Counted from the stretch's first letter, positions 26,270 through 36,772 are shown. The stretch is DNA of 64,000 nt from Lactobacillus amylovorus DSM 20531 (GCF_002706375.1 NZ_CP017706.1:1054001-1118000); one strand, 5' to 3'. Notes: a model not told the origin generated them from the sequence alone. Numbers and translations: made by a program.

Positions 26270-26395
26270 ATTTTATCAAACCCTCAAGCCCTTGTCAAGA
26301 ACTTTTTTGAATTTGTTTTTCGTCATCCGCTCGAGTTATTCATCTCTTGCCTGACGACATTTAAATATATTACCAGCTTCTTCTCCCCTTTGCAA
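26270..26395 (-). promoter_or_regulatory. Tandem rRNA promoters P1/P2, operon 2
   Basis: Same P1 (TTGCAA-17-TAATAT) and P2 (TTGACA-17-TAAAAT) as in operon 1. The identity continues about 130 bp upstream of P1 and stops at 26526. Confidence 0.85.
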
Positions 26396-26662
26396 GTACT
26401 TTTTTCATTTTATCGATTTTTCCTTTGCTCAGGCTTCTTATTCAAGCTGTGCCGCTTCTCTCGAAACGACTTTATTAAGTTACCCTATTTCTGCTCTTTT
26501 TGCAAGTTTGCCCCTTCGTTCGCGTTGTCATTAGTTCAGATAACTTTTTATCGTTTCATCCTCTTCAGCATAGCAAAAATGCTACCATTAAAATTAATGA
26601 TAGTATTTTTATTAGCTATAATCCGAACCATCTATTCAAAATATTTTTTCAAAAACTTTATT

Positions 26663-27076
26663 TTAAATCAAAATTCCTTCGCAATGATCTACTTCATGCT
26701 GAATTACCTCCGCAATAAAATCCGTAAACTCTTGCGTCTTTGTACTAAGATTCATGTCTTGATACGTTACGGTAATCGTTCTATAGCGTTTAGTCTTTCG
26801 TTCGCCACTCAATGAAAGGCATCCCTCTTCAGTCAAATACTCACCACTCTTTTTTGTAATTTGCGGATTAAGCATAACTAATGGAAGAGGTCCTACATAA
26901 AAAGCAATGATTCTTTTATTTTTACCAATCATATTGGCTGCTAGTCCGACGGCCTTATCTCTATTCGCCAAAAGAGTATCTCGCAAATCTTCCGCAACTT
27001 TCAAATCTGCACGATTTGCACTCGTCGACTTTTGACTCAAAAAGAGTTGGTCATGAATAATATTTTGCGCTGTCAT
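26663..27076 (-). CDS. Peptide deformylase-like protein
   Basis: 137 residues. The three deformylase motifs are visible: VGLAANMIG near residue 43 (usually GXGXAAXQ), EEGCLSLSG near 84, and QHEVDHCEGILI at the C-terminus, which holds the metal-binding HEXDH. The first motif has Met where active deformylases carry a catalytic Gln, and the protein is shorter than the housekeeping enzyme. It is thus a deformylase-like paralogue rather than the main def. Ribosome site AAGGTG precedes the ATG. It lies just upstream of the rrn operon 2 promoter, in the same direction, and diverges from a DUF2075 ATPase. Confidence 0.75.
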   Translation of the reverse strand: MTAQNIIHDQLFLSQKSTSANRADLKVAEDLRDTLLANRDKAVGLAANMIGKNKRIIAFYVGPLPLVMLNPQITKKSGEYLTEEGCLSLSGERKTKRYRTITVTYQDMNLSTKTQEFTDFIAEVIQHEVDHCEGILI

Positions 27077-27140
27077 AAAATCACCTTGTGTCGTTAATAT
27101 TTTTACTAATTATAATAGATATTTTGGAAGTGAATAAACA

Positions 27141-28364
27141 GTGAACAACCAAGCATTTCAAAAATTATCGCCTAATCATCCATTAACTAATGAACAAAAT
27201 AGTTTGATTAACCGAATTATCAAGTTTGCGGCTGCGCATTTACAAAACAAAAACATCCCGGCTGTTTTTACTATCTATGGTGATGCTGGTACTGGCAAAA
27301 GTGTGATTCTCTCATCGCTATTTGATCGGATTCAAAAACTAAGCCGCAACAATACTGCACCATTTTCGGGTACGCAAAATTATTTTTTAGTAAATCACCC
27401 TGAACTGCTTAAAGTCTATAAACAAATCGCGGGGCCACTACAAGAACTTTATAAAAAAGACTACATGCGGCCTACTTCATTTATTAACCAATTAGATAAA
27501 AAGCAAAAGACAGCGGACATCGTAGTAATTGATGAAGCGCATCTGCTTTTATCGCAGCCAGATCATTACAATAACTTCTATCATAATAATCAGCTTGAAG
27601 AGATTATTAAACTAGCCAAAGTTGTCGTTCTTGTTTTTGATGAATATCAGGTGCTGCGCATGAAGAGTTTTTGGACTAAAGAGCGTTTGAAACAAATTAC
27701 GCATCGCTACGCCCACGAAGAATATGTTTTACATCATCAATTTAGGATGACGGCTCCGGATAATCTGATCAACTGGTTTGATGCTTTTACTCAAGGAACT
27801 TTGCGGCCACTAGATAAAACCATGTGGCAAAATTATGATTTCCGTATTTTTACCGATGCCGAAAAAATGCGCCAGGAAATCATTAAACGAAATAATGAAG
27901 AAGGTCTAGCGAGGGTTCTTTCTACATCCGGCTATCCTTCCACCTTAGACGGCGGCAAACATTACATTAAAGAAGGTAACTTCAAAATGCCGTGGGATCA
28001 GTACAATTACACGTCAACGCCATGGGCCGAGATTCCTGAAACCATCAATGAGGTTGGTTCTATTTATACTTGTCAGGGTTTTGATTTAAATTATGCCGGC
28101 ATCATTATTGGACCGCCAATTAGCCAGGTTCCTCATACTAACAAGCTGCAGGTTAATTTAGACAAAATCACCGATACAGAGATGTTTAAAAAGCGTAACG
28201 ATCTGACCGATTCTCGAGCTAAGCTTAAATATGAAGAAAAAATGGTACTAAATTCGCTAAATGTTCTTTTCAAACGTGGTATCAAAGGCACTTACCTCTA
28301 TGCCCATGATCCATATCTGCGACAAACTTTAAATAGCTTGTTCATTCAAGCAAATTGTATGTAA
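27141..28364 (+). CDS. DUF2075-type P-loop ATPase
   Basis: 407 residues from GTG 27141. Walker A GDAGTGKS (47-54), Walker B VVIDEAHLLL (128-137), a helicase-like LHHQFRMTAPDN, and a C-terminal NEVGSIYTCQGFDLNYAGII, the arrangement of DUF2075 (Schlafen-like group 3 helicase/ATPase) proteins. Such proteins are found as single genes or in defence islands and their role is unknown. It diverges from the deformylase-like gene with about 60 bp between them. Confidence 0.75.
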   Translation: MNNQAFQKLSPNHPLTNEQNSLINRIIKFAAAHLQNKNIPAVFTIYGDAGTGKSVILSSLFDRIQKLSRNNTAPFSGTQNYFLVNHPELLKVYKQIAGPLQELYKKDYMRPTSFINQLDKKQKTADIVVIDEAHLLLSQPDHYNNFYHNNQLEEIIKLAKVVVLVFDEYQVLRMKSFWTKERLKQITHRYAHEEYVLHHQFRMTAPDNLINWFDAFTQGTLRPLDKTMWQNYDFRIFTDAEKMRQEIIKRNNEEGLARVLSTSGYPSTLDGGKHYIKEGNFKMPWDQYNYTSTPWAEIPETINEVGSIYTCQGFDLNYAGIIIGPPISQVPHTNKLQVNLDKITDTEMFKKRNDLTDSRAKLKYEEKMVLNSLNVLFKRGIKGTYLYAHDPYLRQTLNSLFIQANCM

Positions 28365-28460
28365 GCCTTTTTGTTTACATTTTCTTAATAATTTTGAACT
28401 TGTATGGACCAAGTATCGCGCTAAAATGGAGATTAGGCATGTTTAAGGGAGGCCCTCAAA

Positions 28461-29585
28461 ATTTTTAAGAAAACAATTATCGGGATGGCTGCTGTCACTT
28501 TGCTAGGCGTTACAGCACCTACAGTTAAAACAGCAACTCCTGTTCAAGCGAGCACATATCCCAAAACAGAAATGCGCAGTTTTGTACGCAATGTTTTTGC
28601 TCAAAACAATAGTCGCGGCAGTGCTGTAATTATCAAAAATGGTCGTCCGCAGCAAATTAGCTACGGCTGGGCTTGGTACGGCAAAAAGATCGGTAACGGA
28701 AACGAACAAGTAGTTTATCCAACTGGTTCTCTGCAAAAGATAATTACTGCAGCCATGGTTATTCAATTAATGAATGAAAAATGGCACACCAGCGAGCGTT
28801 TTACTCAAAACACCAAAATATCACGTTGGTTCCCTAACCTTAAAAACGCCGACAACATTACAGTCGGTGAATTAATGACCCATACTTCCGGCATTACTGC
28901 AACAGGTACCGAAACTGACCGCGGCAGCGATAGTTCCGAAGAAGAAGCCATTAATTGGGCTATCAATAATGCAAATTCCACTGATCCCGGCACTCCCGGA
29001 ACTTATTCTTACAATAATACAAACTATATTTTGCTTGCCGGCATTATCAGAAAAGTCAGCGGCCAATCTTATGAAGAAAACTTCAACAGACGCATCATTA
29101 ATAAATTAGGTTTAACCAATACTTATCTTTACCAAAACATCCCTAGCGGAAAAACAGATCCAATTTCTTACACTTGGGACAACGGCAACAACTATCAAGA
29201 TCCACAATATATAAAAAGATCTTTAGCATCTCAACTTCCAGGTGCAGGTAACATGTTTACCACTCCAATGGATTATTACGAGATTCAAGTTGGTTTAACC
29301 AATGGAACCATTTTAAGTAAGTCAGATTTCCATTACCTTACTCACTTAGACAGTAAGGTTAATGATTATTCTGGCGGTGTACATATTGAAAACAACGATA
29401 CTATTAAATCTGCTTACGGCAATTTAACTGGTACTCACTTCGGTATGTGGTTCGAAATGACAACTGATAATCGCAACGGTTTGATTATGTTCTTAAATCA
29501 AACTTCAGGCGATGAAGATGCGCAAAAAGCAATGGGCTTGCAAATTTTGAATCATATTAGGGCTAACACTTTTACAGATGATTAA
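28461..29585 (+). CDS. Secreted beta-lactamase-family serine hydrolase, ATT start
   Basis: A class C beta-lactamase/DD-peptidase-type serine hydrolase: SLQK (the SXXK nucleophile, in PTGSLQKIITA), YNN (the YXN motif, in SYNNTNYILLAG), and the HTSG block in GELMTHTSGI. The first in-frame ATG (28485) gives a signal peptide with no positive residues and has no ribosome site; ATT at 28461 lies eight bases after GGGAGG and adds FKKTIIG, restoring a normal signal peptide (cleavage after PVQA). I therefore take ATT as the start. Likely exported; substrate unknown (peptidoglycan peptides or esters). Confidence 0.72.
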   Translation: MFKKTIIGMAAVTLLGVTAPTVKTATPVQASTYPKTEMRSFVRNVFAQNNSRGSAVIIKNGRPQQISYGWAWYGKKIGNGNEQVVYPTGSLQKIITAAMVIQLMNEKWHTSERFTQNTKISRWFPNLKNADNITVGELMTHTSGITATGTETDRGSDSSEEEAINWAINNANSTDPGTPGTYSYNNTNYILLAGIIRKVSGQSYEENFNRRIINKLGLTNTYLYQNIPSGKTDPISYTWDNGNNYQDPQYIKRSLASQLPGAGNMFTTPMDYYEIQVGLTNGTILSKSDFHYLTHLDSKVNDYSGGVHIENNDTIKSAYGNLTGTHFGMWFEMTTDNRNGLIMFLNQTSGDEDAQKAMGLQILNHIRANTFTDD

Positions 29586-29587
29586 AA

Positions 29588-29622
29588 CAAAAACAGCTTT
29601 CTACAACAGAAAGCTGTTTTTC
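29588..29622. terminator. Bidirectional terminator
   Basis: AAAAACAGCTTTCT / AGAAAGCTGTTTTT with an ACAAC loop, between two convergent genes. Confidence 0.88.
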
Positions 29623-32448
29623 TTATGCAAATAAATATGTGTACATCTCACTAGTGAGCGGCGTTTCGAATAATAAATTCATCCCTACGGCTGGCTTTTT
29701 CTTAGCACCAATCAATTCTTCCTTAACCGACTTAGGATCAATTTTTGCCTCACCTAAATAGAAGAACTGCTTGCCTTCCGCATCACTTCTTTTAACAAAC
29801 AAGTGAATGTGCATCCCTTCAGTATGTAGCAAGCGCTGCACTTCTTCCGAATTTAAATGACGTGGCACTCTTGTATACCAACGCAAACTTCGACCATTTT
29901 CTAACGTATTATTGTAGATTGCGTTGCGCTTTTGATCATCATTCTTCTCATAAGTGATAAACATTGGCGTATCGTGTTCACCAACGCGATAGCCATACAT
30001 TGGAGCAGAAACATCTTTGGGCCAGTTTAATAAACGGCAAGCATCTTTACGATCATATTGTTGATACAGAGTAAATTGATGCAGATTGTCATACGACTCA
30101 TTTAATTCCAGCCCCGTTTTAATTACGTCTTCTGCCAATCGTTTAAACCAGTTATTTTGTTTAAGTACGGCGGCTAATTTTTCATTCAGTTCATAATCAA
30201 GCAGATTGCTATGCTCAATTAGCGGCAGATCGCCATATTGAGCTTTTTTCGTTGTCTTGCCCTGCTTAACGTCGAAAAATGACAAAGATAAAATGTCTTC
30301 AACTGACTGCAACACTGCTTCATTCACATAACCACATTTTTGCAAAAGACTGACGTAGTCTTCTTGCTTTACTTTGCCGTTTTTGAAAAGCAAATCTAGC
30401 AAAAGCAATTCATGTATTCTTTTACCATTTAATAATTCCTTGGTCAGAAAAGTTAATACCTGATTTTCATATTTGCTTAGCTCAACAGATTCACCCATTT
30501 TTTGTAAAAAGGTCGCATAGTCGTCCAAGCCATGATTATTCGCAAAAACAAGTGGTGATACTGAACCATATTGGTAAAAGTCATACAAAAGCGGAATACG
30601 ACCAATTTTATTTTTCAATTCTTGATAGCTCTGCCGCAATTCACGCAGGCCATCGAGTTTTACCTGATCTAGCGATGCCAAAATCTTTTCAGAGGCCACT
30701 TTACTGAAGTTAATCGTTGAAACATCGATCAGATTTGGCAAGCGAGTCTCTCTTTTAGCTCGGTCTTTGTCACGCGAAGTATCCTGATTTAAGGCGATCG
30801 GGATCAAATAATTATTTTTATAGTTACCGATAAAATCAAGCGCCGTCACGAAGTTTTTACCAGGATATTTCCTAAGCCCTCTCCCTAATTGCTGCGTAAA
30901 AACAATACTCGACTGCGTGTTGCGCAACATAATAATCTGATTCAAAGACGGAATATCAATCCCTTCATTGAACAAATCAACGGCAATAATATATTCGATT
31001 TTTCCGTTAACCAGTTTGGCAATAACTTCGCTCCGGCGTTTTTCACTATCTTCATTAGTCAAAGCAATTGCTGGATGACCTTTTTTAGAAAACAAGTCAG
31101 CTAATTCTTTGGCCTCATCCTGTCTGCTGCAAAATACCAATCCTTTGGCTTGCTTGCCGCAATAGCCATAATAATCAATCTCTCTTAAGACATAATCCAC
31201 ACGCTGTTCAGAAACTAAGTAGCGTAAGCCCGTCGTTTCATCAATCGTCTCGCCATCTGCTTCATAATCCTGCACGCCAACATAATGAAACGGCGCTAGC
31301 ATCTTTTCCTCTAGTGCATCCCGCAAACGAATCTCATAGGCCAAATTATAATCAAAAATTTGGTACACATTTTGTTCATCCATTCGCTCAGGAGTGGCCG
31401 TCATCCCTAGTAAAAATTGTGGCTTAAAGTGCGCCAATATCTTTTGATAGCTTGGCGCCGCTGCTCTGTGCGCTTCATCAATCAAAATATAGTCAAATTC
31501 ATCTTCAGCTAAACTAGCTAACACATCTGGCTGACTTAAAGTCTGTACTGTCGCAAAAATATATTTTCTGTTTAATTCATGATGACTGCCGCTAAGCAAA
31601 CCAAAATCTTTTTTCGAACCACCAATTACCTTGTAAAAACTTTCAAGCGACTTCTTCGCAATCTGTTGACGGTGGACAACATACAAAAACTTTTTCGGCT
31701 TAAAGTCTTTTACAGCAAAAGCACCTAAATAAGTTTTACCCGTTCCTGTTGCGGAAACTACTAACCCGCGCTTTTCGCCGTTAGCAACTAGTACATTCAA
31801 ATTCTTTAACGCTGCTTGCTGCATCTTATTCGGCGTAATCTTTTCAACGCTTTTACGGACAACATTTGCTTTAGGCTTTACCCAATTTGCTTTGTATTCT
31901 TCCAGCCATTCGCTAGTGATATCAAAACTATTTTGCTCAAGCAAAGCAATCTTTTGTGCAAACTGCTTGGTTAAATTCGCTTGTTTATTCGAACTAACTT
32001 TTAGCGCCCACTCATAATTATTAAGCAAAGCTGACCGAGTAAAGTTGGCACTGCCTACAACGACAGTTTGGTAATTTTCATGTTCAAATAAATAGCCCTT
32101 AGCATGAAAGCCTGCTTTTGTCGCAATTTTAATTTTTAAATTCGGTATCTTCTGCAGCTCTTCAAAAACACGGGGATTATTGAAGTTAAGATAATCGCCT
32201 GTAATAATCGTGCCTGAAACGCCCTTATCAGCTAAATCGGCTAGCACCACTTTAAGTGGTACGAGCATATCCTGTGTGATAAAAGCTACTGCCCAAGTAA
32301 AACTCCGGCAGCTAGATAATTCTTCGCGTAAAGTAAACCAGATTTTTTCCTGTGCATCATTACCTAAAACTCTCGGTCCAAATAATTCACTGCCAGGATA
32401 TCGCTCATCCTCAAAACCGTTTAAAATTGCATCCCGCATCACCGTCAT
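29623..32448 (-). CDS. PLD-nuclease/SF2 helicase fusion with DUF3427
   Basis: About 941 residues from ATG 32448 (GAGGTG upstream). Order: an N-terminal phospholipase D-like nuclease domain (GFHAKGYLF with H115/K117, then VVGSANFTRSALLNNYEWA), a superfamily 2 helicase core (Walker A SATGTGKT at 232-239, DEAH at 324-327 in LIDEAHRAA, GMTATPERMD, and motif VI QQLGRGLRKYPGK), and a C-terminal DUF3427 region (YGYRVGEHDTPMFITY, LRWYTRVPRHLNSEE). This architecture is widespread as a single gene and is suspected of a role in restricting foreign DNA; function is not established. No methylase is adjacent. Confidence 0.82.
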   Translation of the reverse strand: MTVMRDAILNGFEDERYPGSELFGPRVLGNDAQEKIWFTLREELSSCRSFTWAVAFITQDMLVPLKVVLADLADKGVSGTIITGDYLNFNNPRVFEELQKIPNLKIKIATKAGFHAKGYLFEHENYQTVVVGSANFTRSALLNNYEWALKVSSNKQANLTKQFAQKIALLEQNSFDITSEWLEEYKANWVKPKANVVRKSVEKITPNKMQQAALKNLNVLVANGEKRGLVVSATGTGKTYLGAFAVKDFKPKKFLYVVHRQQIAKKSLESFYKVIGGSKKDFGLLSGSHHELNRKYIFATVQTLSQPDVLASLAEDEFDYILIDEAHRAAAPSYQKILAHFKPQFLLGMTATPERMDEQNVYQIFDYNLAYEIRLRDALEEKMLAPFHYVGVQDYEADGETIDETTGLRYLVSEQRVDYVLREIDYYGYCGKQAKGLVFCSRQDEAKELADLFSKKGHPAIALTNEDSEKRRSEVIAKLVNGKIEYIIAVDLFNEGIDIPSLNQIIMLRNTQSSIVFTQQLGRGLRKYPGKNFVTALDFIGNYKNNYLIPIALNQDTSRDKDRAKRETRLPNLIDVSTINFSKVASEKILASLDQVKLDGLRELRQSYQELKNKIGRIPLLYDFYQYGSVSPLVFANNHGLDDYATFLQKMGESVELSKYENQVLTFLTKELLNGKRIHELLLLDLLFKNGKVKQEDYVSLLQKCGYVNEAVLQSVEDILSLSFFDVKQGKTTKKAQYGDLPLIEHSNLLDYELNEKLAAVLKQNNWFKRLAEDVIKTGLELNESYDNLHQFTLYQQYDRKDACRLLNWPKDVSAPMYGYRVGEHDTPMFITYEKNDDQKRNAIYNNTLENGRSLRWYTRVPRHLNSEEVQRLLHTEGMHIHLFVKRSDAEGKQFFYLGEAKIDPKSVKEELIGAKKKPAVGMNLLFETPLTSEMYTYLFA

Positions 32449-32476
32449 GTTTTTCACCTCGTTAATTGATTCTACT

Positions 32477-32510
32477 AAAAAAGCACTCGCTTTTTAAAAA
32501 CGAATGCTTC
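32477..32510 (-). terminator. Terminator after permease pseudogene
   Basis: Minus strand: AAGCATTCG / CGAGTGCTT stem and a T6 run, 5 bp after the old permease stop. Confidence 0.7.
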
Positions 32511-32514
32511 AAGT

Positions 32515-33547
32515 TTATTGATTTTGCCATTTTTCATGCCAGCGATACAAAATCAGTGGCAAAACTGATACGATCGCACACATGCCAATCAAAGTCCAAA
32601 CATAAACACCATGTAAGTAACTTGGAGTTCCTTATGCTGGAACGAAGGTAACGAAGAATGCAATTACGGTAATAATTAATGCCAAAATTGCAATCGCAAT
32701 ACTGGTGTTAGGATTCTTCGACATGTAATACATGCGGTGATAGTCTTCGTGTCTTATCTTTAAAATAATGTAAGCGATCAACATGATCATATAAACTATC
32801 AAGTACTGAGCAGTAGTTGCGGCCAAAGAAACATTAAAGGCAAAGTCCACATTGGCACCACTAGTAAATGTAATCAAAAGCGCAGAAATAGTAACAATGC
32901 TTGATTGCAAGATCATGATTCTAATTGGCACACCATGCTTAGTGGTCTTGGCAAAGAATTTAGGCATGTAGCTTTCCCTTGCGGCTTCATACATCCCTTG
33001 GTTAGGACCAGCGATCCAGTTACCAAGTTCACCGATGATTCCGCAGGCGAGCATGATTCCCACAATCTTTTGCAATATATCACCAGGAAGACCAATTGAA
33101 GTAAGCAATTTACCATATGTGTAAACAAAGCCAGTACTATTTTGGGATCCTTAGGTACAGTCATTCCAATTGCATACTACCTAACAGGTCAAAGCAGATA
33201 GCTGTAATGAAAGCAGATAGCTATAATGGCCAAAGCAAGCATAACTTTTGAATAAGAACGAGGATGGTCCAGGTTTTTAACGTGAGGAACTGAAGCTTCC
33301 CCACCGCAGAATGCCAACATAAATGGAACAAAGGCAACAATGTTGAACCATTCAACTTTGGTATAAACCAGGCAATACCAGTAATCAATAAATAAAACAG
33401 CGCTGTAGCACCAGTCTTACCAAATGAAGCTAGTTCATCAACAGAAATAACCATTGAGCTAGTCATCGCAAACAGCTTGAATGCAGTCAGACGATTGTAT
33501 TTCAAGTCCTGCTCCAGGGCCCAATCTTCTTTTTTCTCGTTATTCAA
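32515..33547 (-). pseudogene. Amino-acid permease (APC family), multiply broken
   Basis: Three separate pieces of one transporter. The start MNNEKKEDWALEQDLKYNRL, then AMTSSMVISVDELASFGKTG and LFYLLITGIAWFIP lies in one frame (33547 to about 33340). Frameshifts follow; the middle (LACGIIGELGNWIAGPNQGM, EAARESYMPKFFAKTTKHGV) reads to a TAA at 32632-32634, after which GTPSYLHGVYVWTLIGMC continues in the same frame to the old stop at 32515. So there are at least two frameshifts, one nonsense codon, and probably a deleted stretch, since the whole is far below the 450-500 residues usual for the family. Its AxGK-like TM1 and GELGNW motif point to the glutamate/GABA exchanger-type group. Confidence 0.8.
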
Positions 33548-33615
33548 AAAATTAACCTCTACTTTTCGAAAAAAATATTTTTTTCGAAAGTAATTATACT
33601 AGTGTTTTGATTATT

Positions 33616-34443
33616 TTACAGGTTAATTTCGAGCAAAATTGGACAGTGGTCTGCTCTTTTTCCGGTATCCATCATTTCTGACCGAACCACCTTATCGGCT
33701 ATCCGATTAGATACTAGCCAGTAGTCGATTCTCCAGCCAGAGTTGTTGGCCTTGGCGGTTCTAACGCGTTGAGCCCACCAAGAATAAACATCTGTAATAT
33801 CGCCGTGAACTTTTCTAAATGTGTCTGTAAAACCTGCATTTAATAAATTGGTAAAGTCCACTCTTTCTTCATCAGTAAAGCCGGCTGAATGGTGATTATT
33901 TTCGGGATGCTTCAAATCGATTTCAGTGTGAGCACAATTGTAATCGCCACTTGCCAAAACTGGCTTTTCTTGATCTAGCTTGTGTAAGTATTCAGTATAT
34001 TTCTCATCCCAAACTTGGCGATCAGCTAAACGCTTTAAGCCACTACCTGAATTGGGCGTATAAACTTGTGTGACAAAGAACTTATCAAAATCAAGCGTAA
34101 TAATTCGGCCTTCCGCGTCCATCGTATCTGGTGCACCAATAGTTGGATATGAAGCTTTTGGCGTTAATTCTTTTTTATAAAGATACATTGTTCCGGCATA
34201 ACCTTTTCTGGCCGGTTCTTCTGAAGAACGCCAAACGTAATCATATTCAGGAAACTTTTCTGCAAGTACTGTTTGGTGCTTCTTAGTTGGACCCGTTGCA
34301 CGCAACTTGGTTTCTTGAATTGCAATAATATCAGGATTTGCGTCATGAATTTTATCTAACACCTGACGGGTTTCTTCAGCTCTAGCTGATCTTCCAGTCA
34401 AAGCCGCATTAAGTGAATCAATATTCCATGAAATTAAAATCAT
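33616..34443 (-). CDS. exoA: Exodeoxyribonuclease III (AP endonuclease)
   Basis: 275 residues spanning the endonuclease/exonuclease/phosphatase fold: MILISWNIDSLNA, IIAIQETKL (metal-binding Glu), VYTPNSGSGL, GDYNCAH (Asp/Asn pair), and the C-terminal SGWRIDYWLVS and KRADHCPILL (catalytic Asp-His). Repairs abasic sites and removes 3' blocking groups. AAAGGAGAAAGAGCA precedes the ATG, with a TATAAT box about 25 bp further upstream at 34475-34480. Confidence 0.92.
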   Translation of the reverse strand: MILISWNIDSLNAALTGRSARAEETRQVLDKIHDANPDIIAIQETKLRATGPTKKHQTVLAEKFPEYDYVWRSSEEPARKGYAGTMYLYKKELTPKASYPTIGAPDTMDAEGRIITLDFDKFFVTQVYTPNSGSGLKRLADRQVWDEKYTEYLHKLDQEKPVLASGDYNCAHTEIDLKHPENNHHSAGFTDEERVDFTNLLNAGFTDTFRKVHGDITDVYSWWAQRVRTAKANNSGWRIDYWLVSNRIADKVVRSEMMDTGKRADHCPILLEINL

Positions 34444-34483
34444 TGCTCTTTCTCCTTTTTTCTATTCATGCTAATTATAGCCG

Positions 34484-34525
34484 AAAAAGAAAAGGACTGG
34501 CTTAGATGACTAATCTAAACCAGCC
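34484..34525 (-). terminator. Strong minus-strand terminator of an unseen transcript
   Basis: Stem GGCTGGTTTAGAT / ATCTAAGCCAGTCC (13 pairs with two G-U) and the tract TTTTCTTTTT on the minus strand. There is no protein gene upstream of it on that strand for more than 2 kb, so it should end an RNA transcribed from 34.5-34.9 kb. Confidence 0.7.
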
Positions 34526-35003
34526 CCTTTAAGGGAGTTGTGTTGAATGAGAATAACGAGATTTTTTTACATTAGCCTACTCATCACTAATGCTGCTAAA
34601 ACGAATCATCAAGGTTAACAAAAAGGTTCAACGCTTGAGATATGCAGGGGACTTGATTCTTCACTTTCGCAAAAAGGGGATGGGCTTTTTATCAACATTC
34701 GCTCTTGCGACCACATAGTCGCTTGAGCTCCCAATGTATGAGTTAATAAAACGTCCAATAGGATGTATTAATAAGGAATTAGAAGATTTGTTACCTTCTT
34801 GCAATCTATCTCTATTTGTTGCGTTGTATTTTTGTTATGAGTATATAATACCAGTTGCATGACATGATGTCACTATATTCTCTATGTCTTTATAATTCCT
34901 TAAACAATTGCCGTATATAGGAATAATTTATTCTGCTTATTTAGCTTGTTTTATTTTAAATTTTTAAAATTCTCTGCAAAAAATAAGCTTTTTTGTGTTT
35001 TGT
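34526..35003 (-). ncRNA. Structured gene-free stretch, candidate non-coding RNA
   Basis: No ORF of useful length. A long hairpin lies at 34695-34737: ACATT / AATGT outside, GCTC / GAGC, an AA/AA internal loop, then GCGAC / GTCGC. CATTAG / CTAATG (about 34576-34599) and AAAAAG / CTTTTT pairs also occur, and a terminator on the minus strand closes the region at 34484. A stable RNA of about 200-300 nt on the minus strand, for example 6S-like, would fit; I could not confirm a known family. A 23-codon ORF with GGGAG (34547-34618, plus) is a weak alternative. Confidence 0.4.
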
Positions 35004-35019
35004 TGAACAAGTGGAAGTG

Positions 35020-35025
35020 TATAAT
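35020..35025 (+). promoter_or_regulatory. -10 box of ldhD
   Basis: TATAAT about 40 bp before the ATG; no good -35 at 17 bp (GTTTTG). The mRNA leader holds the ribosome site ACGGAGGT at 35052-35059. Confidence 0.5.
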
Positions 35026-35046
35026 GAGGACTGGTCATACTAATAA

Positions 35047-36081
<1,035 letters not shown>

Positions 36082-36099
36082 AAATAAATTAGAATTAAT

Positions 36100-36134
36100 A
36101 AAAAATCTCAGCTCAATTGGGCTGAGATTTTTTG
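36100..36134. terminator. ldhD terminator
   Basis: AAAAAATCTCAGC / GCTGAGATTTTTT hairpin between convergent genes. Confidence 0.88.
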
Positions 36135-36140
36135 TTTGGT

Positions 36141-36746
36141 TTATAAATTATCGTTATAGCTATCAGACACGTCGTCCGCAGGATTGGCTACTGACTTTAA
36201 AGTGAAGTTCTTACCATCATAGTTTAAAACAACGATGCCACAATTGTGATAATGCAGTTTTCCTAGGGGATGTAAACTGTTCAGCGCTTTTCTTAAGAAG
36301 TTCATTAAGGCACCACCATGTGAGACAATTAACACGTTTTTACCATTTGGAATATCCTTAAGCAATCTACGAATCGTTTTATCCATCCGCTCTTCTACTT
36401 CGACCTGGCTTTCTCCACCAAATTGTTTGAAGAAGTCATTATAAGGTGGCTTAGGATTCAAACTTTCATCGTGGGCTTCATAGCCACCAAAGGCAAACTC
36501 CTTCAATCCCTTATCACGCTTGAATGGCATCTTATGTTCCGTTATAATTTCCAACGTATCACTCGCTCTTTCAGAGCTTGAAGAAAAGGCATAATTAAAG
36601 TGTACGTGTTTTTCTTTTAAATAATCACGTGTAGCTTCTGCTTGCGCAATTCCTAATGGAGTTAATGGAGAATCGCATCTGCCTTGGATCTTATGGAAAT
36701 AATTAAAAAAGGTTTGTCCGTGACGAACTAAATATACTGTAATCAT
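36141..36746 (-). CDS. Histidine phosphatase (phosphoglycerate mutase-like)
   Basis: 201 residues with the phosphohistidine motif VYLVRHGQTFFN (residues 4-15; catalytic H9), DSPLTPLGIAQAEAT, SSSERASDTLE, FGGYEAHDE, and the second histidine in VSHGGALMNFLRK. Belongs to the broad-specificity phosphatase branch of the histidine phosphatase superfamily, not the glycolytic mutase. Substrate unknown. Confidence 0.85.
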   Translation of the reverse strand: MITVYLVRHGQTFFNYFHKIQGRCDSPLTPLGIAQAEATRDYLKEKHVHFNYAFSSSSERASDTLEIITEHKMPFKRDKGLKEFAFGGYEAHDESLNPKPPYNDFFKQFGGESQVEVEERMDKTIRRLLKDIPNGKNVLIVSHGGALMNFLRKALNSLHPLGKLHYHNCGIVVLNYDGKNFTLKSVANPADDVSDSYNDNL

Positions 36747-36772
36747 TGTCTTCTCCCATATCGAGGTTAAAA

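Noticed and set aside
33561..33590. Long AT palindrome (TTTTCGAAAAAAATATTTTTTTCGAAA type) before the permease remnant
   Set aside because: It lies in the leader of the dead permease and has too weak a stem to call a terminator or operator with confidence.
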